Assembly (NCBI GenBank): GCA_020345785.1
Contig: CP070771.1
Location: 1,292,057-1,298,780 of the forward strand
DNA: 6,724 nt
Source of the DNA: Desulfobacterales bacterium
GTDB taxonomy: Bacteria; Desulfobacterota; Desulfobacteria; Desulfobacterales; JAFDCJ01
Direction of reading: 5' to 3'
Shown: positions 1 to 4,146 of the stretch, in pieces
Layout: each line of letters opens with the position of its first letter
How positions within the stretch are numbered: position 1 is the stretch's first letter
Made by a program: the position numbers and the translations under genes
The notes under the pieces: model-generated
The model's input: only the letters and a program-made list of their open reading frames with translations
Databases searched by the model: none
Told to the model about the DNA's origin: nothing

Positions 1-22
1 CTGAACCTCTGAACCCACCGCT

Positions 23-451
23 CTAAAAGAACACATCAATCACCCTGCCGTCCGACATCTGGCAGAGCCCGAAGCCGCCGCTGGAAAAACCGATGATCAT
101 ATCGGTTAATTTAAATCGGCACCCCATTTTGCCGCCCTTACTGCCGGACAAGGTCGCCTTTACGTTTCCGGGAAATGTCTGCAAAGCGGGAAAAGTTGCC
201 GGCTCATCGATGCTGCCGGCAGCGACGGCCGACGTCATTTCCTTGGTCGTGTCGAGTCTTTCAGGCTTGCCCTGTAAACGTTCACCGCTCGGCAGTACTG
301 CAATTAATTCAGCCACCGCAACTCTTGAATCGGTGTAGGTGATCTGGAATCTGGCAGCATCCCGTCGGATGACCCCATCCATCGCACCCGTGCACCCGAT
401 CGTTGCTGTCAGAATCAGTGCAGCCAAAGCAAAGATTACTAGTTTTTTCAT
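23..451 (-). CDS. Small putative outer-envelope lipoprotein, unknown function
   Basis: 142 residues. It starts with a lipoprotein-type signal peptide (Lys2-Lys3, hydrophobic residues 4-18) ending in TIGC, so Cys20 is the probable lipidation site; Thr at -3 is less usual than Leu. Residue 21 is Thr, giving no inner-membrane retention signal, so an outer-membrane location is inferred. The mature part has no transmembrane segment and looks beta-rich. Cys111 and Cys130 could form a disulfide. The C-terminus, GLCQMSDGRVIDVFF, matches a pattern I recall from hypothetical proteobacterial lipoproteins ending in 'G-C-x-x-SDGRVID'; no function is known to me. The start ATG overlaps the upstream gene's TGA as ATGA, with AGGAG 10 bases upstream, so it is co-transcribed and probably translationally coupled with the glycosidase-family gene. 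The gene is real; the role is not assignable. Confidence 0.82.
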   Translation of the reverse strand: MKKLVIFALAALILTATIGCTGAMDGVIRRDAARFQITYTDSRVAVAELIAVLPSGERLQGKPERLDTTKEMTSAVAAGSIDEPATFPALQTFPGNVKATLSGSKGGKMGCRFKLTDMIIGFSSGGFGLCQMSDGRVIDVFF

Positions 452-1383
452 TTTCCGAATTCTCCTGATTTCTTTTTCGCTTTCAAACTTATTCCCACTA
501 CATTGGGTACCGGTCGTGAAATGAGCTTTTTCATATTTCCCTGAAGTTCGATCTCATAATTGCCCACGAATTCATATTCATGCTCTCCAATGTTGATATA
601 CAATTGGGCCTGAGGGCCGCCTTCAGTATACATCGCTCTGGCAATGTTGAGGGGCAGTTTTTTAAGGATGTCGATAACGTCGTGGGTGCTGTACGGCGAT
701 CCGACATGCATGAACAAAACCCGGTCCCGGTCGTCGACGCCGATGGCCGCTGTACTCCATTTTTGGGGTTGCTGCGTCCACACGTTTTTACCGGTGCAAG
801 AAATCATGCGAATACTTTGGATCACGGTGTCGTATTTTTTGTTCCAGTTCTCGAAATCTTCACATTGCCGGTCAATAATTTTTACCCGGGGAACGTCGGA
901 CTGCTTTCTGTCAAAGGCCAGGATCGCCATATCTTTGGAGAGTCGTGGATTATTCACGTGGGCTTTGGTGCGCATCAGAGATACGCTGCTTTTGTAATCG
1001 GCCTGGTACATGCTGGCGTTGATGGCGGCCACCAAACCGTTTTGGCGGCTCCATTCTTTGACGGACAGCGGCCGTCCGTCTTCAATAGCCGACGCATTGA
1101 GCAATCTAAGCTCGAAGTGCTGCGGGTCAATTCTCAGGATTCGTAGTTTTGAATCGCCGATTTCTGAAGGCAGGGGTGAGTTGAAAATGCCTAATTCAAG
1201 ACCTTCGGCAAGTTTTTGCCATACGGAATTTTCAGCAGAAGCATTATTTTGGACCTGCTGATCGGTTTCGGCTGCAACCGTGCACAGACTGAAAATGAGA
1301 GTCAGGAATATCGTTGTCGCGGCAAATTTCATCATCGATGCACCGTTGTGCGGGAGCCTGTTGGATAAAGATAAACTCATCAT
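448..1383 (-). CDS. Exported phosphodiester glycosidase-family protein (NAGPA/DUF2233-like)
   Basis: 311 residues from the first ATG. A hydrophobic signal segment (about residues 20-37) ends near TVAAE, suggesting export to the periplasm or surface. Family marks: LVAAINASMYQ (117-127), like the N-G/A-G/S-M-Y/F motif of the NAGPA domain; IGVDDRDRVLFMHVGSPYSTHDV (214-236) in two pieces, matching the 'G.d..g.l......s..el' region; and AMYTEGGPQAQLYI (250-263), matching the conserved EGGP/DGGGS loop. Cys174 and Cys196 probably form a disulfide. Relatives include the human uncovering enzyme, which removes GlcNAc from a phosphodiester; bacterial members act on sugar phosphodiesters such as wall or capsule polymers, or are uncharacterised. 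The start is uncertain: ATG pairs lie at 1383/1380 and 1335/1332, none with a strong Shine-Dalgarno (a GAGAG sits 13 bases from 1383). The 1335 start would give a compact signal peptide. It lies between an XRE regulator and a lipoprotein, probably one operon. Confidence 0.83.
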   Translation of the reverse strand: MMSLSLSNRLPHNGASMMKFAATTIFLTLIFSLCTVAAETDQQVQNNASAENSVWQKLAEGLELGIFNSPLPSEIGDSKLRILRIDPQHFELRLLNASAIEDGRPLSVKEWSRQNGLVAAINASMYQADYKSSVSLMRTKAHVNNPRLSKDMAILAFDRKQSDVPRVKIIDRQCEDFENWNKKYDTVIQSIRMISCTGKNVWTQQPQKWSTAAIGVDDRDRVLFMHVGSPYSTHDVIDILKKLPLNIARAMYTEGGPQAQLYINIGEHEYEFVGNYEIELQGNMKKLISRPVPNVVGISLKAKKKSGEFGK

Positions 1384-1401
1384 TCTAATTCATTCGCTCT
1401 C

Positions 1402-1429
1402 GGAATTTCATAAAATTACTCAAAATTCC
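1402..1429. repeat. 7+7 inverted repeat between XRE and glycosidase-family genes
   Basis: GGAATTT (1402-1408) and AAATTCC (1423-1429) are perfect reverse complements separated by 14 bases, in the 53-base gap after the regulator. A weak promoter-like pair on the minus strand overlaps it (TTGATG at 1434-1429, TATGAA at 1412-1407, spacer 16). It may be a second operator, a leader hairpin or chance. No T-run follows, so it is not a convincing terminator. Confidence 0.3.
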
Positions 1430-1436
1430 ATCAATC

Positions 1437-1658
1437 CTATTGGGTCGGCGCCTCTAACTTGGCCAATTCGGCGAGACCGCCCGAATTAACCCCAAAAAAT
1501 TTTTCAAGCTTGTCGATCTGACCCGGTGTGGGTATCCTGATCCCCCTTTCCAGTTCAATCAATCTTGATTGCGGAATGCCGGCCTTTTGGCAAACCTCCT
1601 TTGCCGCTAAACCGCGCTCCCTTCTCAAGTCAGTTACTTTTTCGCCGAATGCGCTCAT
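1437..1658 (-). CDS. XRE-family helix-turn-helix transcriptional regulator
   Basis: 73 residues from the ATG at 1658. The single domain is a Cro/C1-type HTH: LRRERGLAAKEVCQKAG (11-27) covers helices 1-2, IPQSRLIELERG (28-39) is the recognition-helix region with the family's typical ErG turn, and RIPTPGQIDKLEKFFGV (41-57) covers helices 4-5. A short tail of about 16 residues carries no effector or dimerisation domain, so it is a minimal DNA-binding protein. I chose 1658 because AAAGGAG lies 9 bases upstream. In-frame ATGs at 1700 and 1715 lack a ribosome site and would place this one inside the coding sequence. The next gene starts 53 bases downstream on the same strand. A dyad inside its own predicted promoter (1805-1823) suggests negative autoregulation. 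It may control the following envelope genes, or be an orphan regulator. Confidence 0.88.
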   Translation of the reverse strand: MSAFGEKVTDLRRERGLAAKEVCQKAGIPQSRLIELERGIRIPTPGQIDKLEKFFGVNSGGLAELAKLEAPTQ

Positions 1659-1667
1659 CCTTATTGG

Positions 1668-1674
1668 CTCCTTT
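1668..1674 (-). promoter_or_regulatory. Ribosome binding site of the XRE gene
   Basis: Read on the minus strand this is AAAGGAG, 9 bases before the ATG at 1658. It decides the start of the regulator in favour of the 73-residue product over the longer in-frame forms starting at 1700 or 1715. Confidence 0.75.
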
Positions 1675-1796
1675 CCAACCACAATTAATCTAGAATTCAT
1701 CCGCCCGCACAACATTGAACATCCGCATCAGGCTCAATTGGACGACGAGGTTTTACTCAAACCTGGTGTCGGTATTTTCCAGGGCGGGTTGGTTAT

Positions 1797-1826
1797 GTTA
1801 TAAAACAAATGGCGTTGATTTGTAAA
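1797..1826 (-). promoter_or_regulatory. Predicted sigma70-type promoter for the XRE gene
   Basis: On the minus strand, TTTACA (1826-1821; 5 of 6 to TTGACA) is followed after 18 bases by TATAAC (1802-1797; 5 of 6 to TATAAT). Transcription would start near 1790, leaving a leader of roughly 130 bases before the ATG at 1658. That is long but not unusual. It is the best promoter match in this intergenic region, and it is predicted by eye only. Confidence 0.5.
1805..1823. promoter_or_regulatory. Candidate operator dyad within the XRE promoter
   Basis: A perfect inverted repeat ACAAAT-N7-ATTTGT is centred at 1814, lying almost wholly in the spacer between the predicted -35 (1821-1826) and -10 (1797-1802). 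XRE/Cro-type repressors bind short dyads of about this span, often with ACAA/TTGT ends, and a site between -35 and -10 blocks RNA polymerase. Autorepression by the adjacent HTH protein is therefore a reasonable inference. A 6+6 dyad in AT-rich DNA could also be chance. Confidence 0.4.
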
Positions 1827-2011
1827 GATTTTAACCTGATCTAAGACTGCCAAAATGAAATAAAAAATCCCTTTGCATACATTCACAGGATTATTTAAAT
1901 AGCTGTCCCGGCCGGCAATCCCATAATCAGCGATTCAACGGGCGAATACCTAATTTATTATGATCCTGATGTATAAATACTAAATAATTGAGAGGTCGGG
2001 GGGAATTTTTC

Positions 2012-2085
2012 GTCATGCCCGCGAAGGCGGGCAGCCAGTCAACCCGATACGGAATTTTCTGGATTCCTGCCTCCGCGGGAATGAC
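2012..2085. repeat. REP/MITE-like palindromic repeat with two nested hairpins
   Basis: Two 27-base arms (2012-2038 and 2059-2085) are imperfect reverse complements, matching at 22 of 27 positions and beginning GTCAT outward. Each arm also folds by itself: TGCCCGC/GCGGGCA around a GAAG loop (2016-2033), and TTCCTGC/GCGGGAA around CTCC (2064-2081, one G-T pair). The layout GTCAT-hairpin-CCAG, spacer, CTGG-hairpin-ATGAC is that of a dispersed intergenic REP-type element. I recall similar GCGGGAATCCAG palindromes as abundant in Desulfobacterota and some other genomes. Copies elsewhere in the genome cannot be checked here. Confidence 0.7.
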
Positions 2086-2113
2086 ACACTAAATCACAAT
2101 AACTTACCTGACT

Positions 2114-2134
2114 GATTAAATAATTTACTTAATC
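2114..2134. repeat. GATTAA-N9-TTAATC dyad upstream of the hydrolase gene
   Basis: A perfect 6+6 inverted repeat (2114-2119 and 2129-2134) lies about 70 bases upstream of the hydrolase start and overlaps the best, though weak, -35-like element. It could be an operator. The surroundings are AT-rich, so chance is a fair explanation. Confidence 0.25.
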
Positions 2135-2190
2135 GTAAAAAGGATGTATTCCTAATTATTTGCGAGACCATCAAAATCTGTATGGTTCGA

Positions 2191-2196
2191 AAGGAG
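2191..2196 (+). promoter_or_regulatory. Ribosome binding site of the ATC hydrolase-family gene
   Basis: AAGGAG lies 7 bases before the ATG at 2204. It supports that start and makes the ATG at 2197, immediately after the site, unlikely. Confidence 0.75.
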
Positions 2197-2203
2197 ATGC
2201 TGG

Positions 2204-2728
2204 ATGTCTGATCATAATCGTTCGAAGGATCCGACTTCTGATGGAAAGCCGGTAAAAGAGGACAATCTCAATGCCAGGCTCGGCGTGTTGACCCGGCGTG
2301 AAGTCGAGGCCCGCATTCTGGCTCCGGTAATCGATGCCCTGGGTGAGGCGTTCGGCCGCGACGAGGTGCTGGCCGTGGTGCGGGATACCATCGTCCGGGT
2401 CGCCCGGGAGCAGGGTCAAGACCTCAGCCGACAGATGGGAGGCAATTCCCTTAGGCATTTTGCAGATTCGCTGCAGTTCTGGACCAAAGACGCTGCCCTC
2501 GAAATGGACGTGATCGAAACCTCAGCGGAGGTGTTGTCTTTCAACGTCACCCGCTGCCGCTATGCCGAGCTTTATGAAAGCCTGGGAATACGTGAAATGG
2601 GCACCATTTTTTCCTGCACCCGGGATTTTGCCCTGGTCGAGGGATTTAACCCGGCTGTCTCGCTGAAACGGTCCCAGACCATCATGGAGGGCGCGGATTA
2701 CTGCGATTTTCGCTACCGGCTGAAATAA
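2204..2728 (+). CDS. L-2-amino-thiazoline-4-carboxylic acid hydrolase-family protein
   Basis: 174 residues, cytosolic, no signal peptide. After a charged, probably disordered tail (1-26), a helical region (30-100, [20 protein letters not shown] onwards) precedes the conserved part: [19 protein letters not shown] (115-133), [20 protein letters not shown] (138-157), [16 protein letters not shown] (158-173). These blocks are what I recognise from the ATC hydrolase family (PF14196). The founding Pseudomonas enzyme opens L-ATC to N-carbamoyl-L-cysteine during thiazoline degradation. Cys118, Cys138 and Cys167 fall in conserved motifs and may be catalytic or metal-binding; which residue does what is not known to me. 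No carbamoylase or thiazoline gene is adjacent, so the real substrate is open. AAGGAG stands 7 bases before the ATG. The gene stands alone, divergent from the XRE regulator and convergent with the aldolase operon. Confidence 0.85.
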   Translation: MSDHNRSKDPTSDGKPVKEDNLNARLGVLTRREVEARILAPVIDALGEAFGRDEVLAVVRDTIVRVAREQGQDLSRQMGGNSLRHFADSLQFWTKDAALEMDVIETSAEVLSFNVTRCRYAELYESLGIREMGTIFSCTRDFALVEGFNPAVSLKRSQTIMEGADYCDFRYRLK

Positions 2729-2807
2729 AAGGCGAGAAGACAAGGCGCTTATTTGTGCGATATCCTAGAATTTGTTGTCGATGCTGACTGGAGGATTGCT
2801 TTTTTAG

Positions 2808-2830
2808 AGGTTTCAGGTGTCAGGTTTCAG
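2808..2830. repeat. AGGTTTCAG tandem; left partner of a 15-base inverted repeat
   Basis: AGGTTTCAG occurs at 2808-2816 and again at 2822-2830. The segment GGTTTCAGGTGTCAG (2809-2823) is an exact reverse complement of 3194-3208, about 370 bases away. A perfect 15-base match within 400 bases is unlikely by chance. Confidence 0.6.
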
Positions 2831-2860
2831 CCCATTGCCGCGGAAATGCCTGATTTTATA

Positions 2861-2892
2861 AAGATTGAGAAATGCCTCATATCTTCAATCTT
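2861..2892. repeat. 8-bp stem hairpin
   Basis: AAGATTGA (2861-2868) pairs perfectly with TCAATCTT (2885-2892) around a 16-base loop. The alternative inner pairing TGAG/CTCA (2866-2869/2876-2879) is mutually exclusive with part of it. No T-run follows. It lies 130 bases after the hydrolase stop and might protect the 3' end of its transcript; the function is unproven. Confidence 0.35.
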
Positions 2893-2978
2893 AAACTTAC
2901 TACCAGGTGCCTTGCACTAGAAATCCCGCATGAAACTTCACCTAAACCGAACAGTCCGTCGAGGCGGGCAGAATATCG

Positions 2979-3015
2979 AAAATCCCCCCGGCCCCATTTA
3001 GGAAAGGGGAGTTTT
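2979..3015. repeat. AAAATCCCC / GGGGAGTTTT imperfect inverted repeat
   Basis: AAAATCCCC (2979-2987) and GGGGAGTTTT (3006-3015) are complementary apart from one bulged G. CCCC at 2992-2995 can alternatively pair with the same G-run. The TTTT end gives it a faint terminator look on the plus strand, but the stem is short and interrupted. I recall similar C-run/G-run intergenic repeats in Desulfobacterota. Confidence 0.35.
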
Positions 3016-3034
3016 ATGTGGTTTCGCTTGCGGC

Positions 3035-3056
3035 CTTCGTAGCCAATTTGGCGAAG
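3035..3056. repeat. Bulged hairpin CTTCG...CCAA/TTGG...CGAAG
   Basis: CTTCG (3035-3039) pairs with CGAAG (3052-3056), and CCAA (3043-3046) pairs with TTGG (3048-3051). Only TAG (3040-3042) is bulged and a single T lies at the centre. It is best read as another dispersed intergenic repeat unit. Confidence 0.35.
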
Positions 3057-3104
3057 TAGGCTTGCTCAGTCTTTTTTATAAAATAGACAGAATTCATTCA
3101 TTGG

Positions 3105-3122
3105 ATCACGCCAAGGCGTGAT
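3105..3122. repeat. Near-perfect 18-base palindrome
   Basis: ATCACGCC (3105-3112) and GGCGTGAT (3115-3122) are perfect complements separated by AA. As RNA it would form a 7-bp stem with a CAAG loop. It stands 215 bases past the aldolase stop on that gene's strand. T-runs do not follow directly on either strand, so termination is possible but unsupported. A protein-binding palindrome is equally possible. Confidence 0.45.
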
Positions 3123-3127
3123 TGGAC

Positions 3128-3148
3128 GTTCGATGTTCGAAGTTCATT
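3128..3148. repeat. Three 7-base tandem units GTTCGAT / GTTCGAA / GTTCATT
   Basis: Three consecutive heptamers, the last degenerate, directly follow the palindrome at 3105-3122. Short TTCGA-rich tandem runs of this type are what I associate with intergenic regions of some Desulfobacterota. They explain the spurious open frames here. Confidence 0.4.
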
Positions 3149-3193
3149 AGTTTTTTATCGATCAAACTGGCCGCTCCTCGGCCATCGGCTGGG

Positions 3194-3208
3194 CTGACAC
3201 CTGAAACC
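3194..3208. repeat. Right partner of a 15-base inverted repeat
   Basis: CTGACACCTGAAACC is the exact reverse complement of 2809-2823. Together the two copies bracket the repeat-rich core of the convergent intergenic region. Confidence 0.6.
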
Positions 3209-3336
3209 CATTTAAATAAAGTCGCCATAAATTTGCTGCCCTGCAGGGGCCCATCTTCCAAGCTCAATCTCGAAAGATGCGTGGCTGCTTTCTGCAATCC
3301 TTACCCTGCCTTTATAGGCGATTATAGTTCCTTATT

Positions 3337-4134
3337 TTACCCCCGCAGAATTTCCATGGCCTGATCCGGGGTGGCACCCTCGTGAATGATGGACTTGAGG
3401 GCGGTAACCATTTTGGCAGGATCTGCGGCCTGAAAGATATTTCGGCCGTATGCGACGCCGAAGGCGCCGGCCCGGATGACATCGTGGGTGACTTTGAAGA
3501 AAGATTCGGTGTCTTTCATTTTGGCACCCCCGGCCACCACCACCCGCCCGTGACTGGCATCCACTACCCGGGCAAAAGAGTCGTAATCACCGGTGTACCA
3601 GGTTTTGACTACATCGGCGCCGCATTCTACGGCCGCTCTCACCGCGTAGGAGACATGCTCGTAGGCATAGCGCTCTTCGTCTTTGATCATCTCGCCTTTG
3701 GGATAGGCATGGACAATCAGCGGCATGCCGCGATCTTCGCACTCGCGCGAGATGCGGCCCATATGCTCAAACATCGCCGGTTGACCCTTGGTGCCGGTCA
3801 AAAGACCGATAGAAACCGCGTCCGCGCCCAATTTTTGCACTTCCTCCACCTCGGCGACCGGCACATCCAGGTTGGGATGGTAGGGCGAGAAGGTCGTGCT
3901 TTTGATCGCCAGACAGATTCGGGCGGCATGGGGCGCAAAGTACTGTTTTGCCAGGCCCTTGTGCATGGTCATCACGTCCGGGCCGCCGGCGGCGATTTTT
4001 TCGATAGCCGATTTTATGTCCTCTATACCCGGCAGCACGCCGCGATGAAAGCCGTGGTCGATGGTGGCGAAAAACACTTTGCCGGATTTCGGGTTGGTCA
4101 TTCTGTTCATTCTGATAGTTTTGCCTACATTCAT
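3337..4134 (-). CDS. DhnA/LsrF-type class I (Schiff-base) aldolase
   Basis: 265 residues, cytosolic TIM barrel of the DeoC/LacD/DhnA group, which includes archaeal-type fructose-bisphosphate aldolase, 2-amino-3,7-dideoxy-heptulosonate synthase and LsrF. Visible marks: the first strand FATIDHG (22-28) with Asp26-His27; HAYPKG (142-147), whose Tyr144 matches the acid/base Tyr; DVVKTWYTGD (174-183), whose Lys177 should form the Schiff base; VVVAGGAK (198-205) and GVAYGRNIF (226-234), the usual phosphate-binding loops. The phosphate loops imply a phosphorylated substrate, fitting the sugar kinase just upstream. The length is normal for the family and shorter than LsrF. The start ATG has GGAGG 5 bases upstream and lies 12 bases after the kinase stop, so the two are co-transcribed. 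The exact substrate is not assignable; naming it fructose-bisphosphate aldolase would be a guess. Confidence 0.9.
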   Translation of the reverse strand: MNVGKTIRMNRMTNPKSGKVFFATIDHGFHRGVLPGIEDIKSAIEKIAAGGPDVMTMHKGLAKQYFAPHAARICLAIKSTTFSPYHPNLDVPVAEVEEVQKLGADAVSIGLLTGTKGQPAMFEHMGRISRECEDRGMPLIVHAYPKGEMIKDEERYAYEHVSYAVRAAVECGADVVKTWYTGDYDSFARVVDASHGRVVVAGGAKMKDTESFFKVTHDVIRAGAFGVAYGRNIFQAADPAKMVTALKSIIHEGATPDQAMEILRG

Positions 4135-4139
4135 TTTTA

Positions 4140-4144
4140 CCTCC
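4140..4144 (-). promoter_or_regulatory. Ribosome binding site of the aldolase gene
   Basis: GGAGG on the minus strand fits into the 12-base gap after the kinase TAA, 5 bases before the ATG at 4134. The aldolase therefore has its own strong initiation signal within the operon. Confidence 0.75.
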
Positions 4145-4146
4145 AG

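Larger units (their letters stand above)
1659..2203. other. 545-base divergent intergenic region
   Basis: It separates the minus-strand regulator from the plus-strand hydrolase. It holds the XRE leader, promoter and dyad (1659-1826), then an AT-rich stretch with no gene (1827-2010). A MITE/REP-like palindrome pair follows (2012-2085), then a short AT-rich stretch with a GATTAA dyad before the hydrolase ribosome site. I find no clear plus-strand promoter: TTTACT (2124-2129) with TATTCC (2147-2152) at 17 bases is the best and is poor. No credible small gene or structural RNA was seen. Confidence 0.6.
2729..3336. other. 608-base convergent intergenic region rich in repeat fragments
   Basis: It lies between the 3' ends of the hydrolase (plus) and the aldolase (minus). 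I see no credible gene. Open frames around 3106-3364 on both strands lack ribosome sites and read through repeat sequence. Contents in order: AGGTTTCAG tandem (2808-2830), an 8-bp hairpin (2861-2892), a fragment near 2956-2970 resembling the GGCGGGCAG arm of the 2012 repeat, a C-run/G-run inverted repeat (2979-3015), a bulged hairpin (3035-3056), a tight palindrome (3105-3122), a GTTCGAT run (3128-3148), and the inverted partner (3194-3208) of the first element. No textbook rho-independent terminator was found for either gene. Confidence 0.65.

Noticed and set aside
580..1146. Plus-strand open frame of 188 codons opposite the glycosidase-family gene
   Set aside because: It is antisense to a gene with conserved motifs, with no ribosome site and no family resemblance.
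1690..1728. 12-codon minus-strand mini-ORF in the XRE leader, a possible leader peptide
   Set aside because: It has no good ribosome site, no regulatory codon run and no attenuator hairpin; an ORF this short is expected by chance.
2979..3015. Rho-independent terminator for the hydrolase gene
   Set aside because: The stem is short and bulged, lies about 250 bases past the stop, and has only a four-T tail.
3106..3364. Overlapping open frames of 63 codons (minus) and 80 codons (plus) in the convergent intergenic region
   Set aside because: They run through repeat sequence (the GTTCGAT run and the CTGACACCTGAAACC element), have no Shine-Dalgarno, and encode nothing recognisable.
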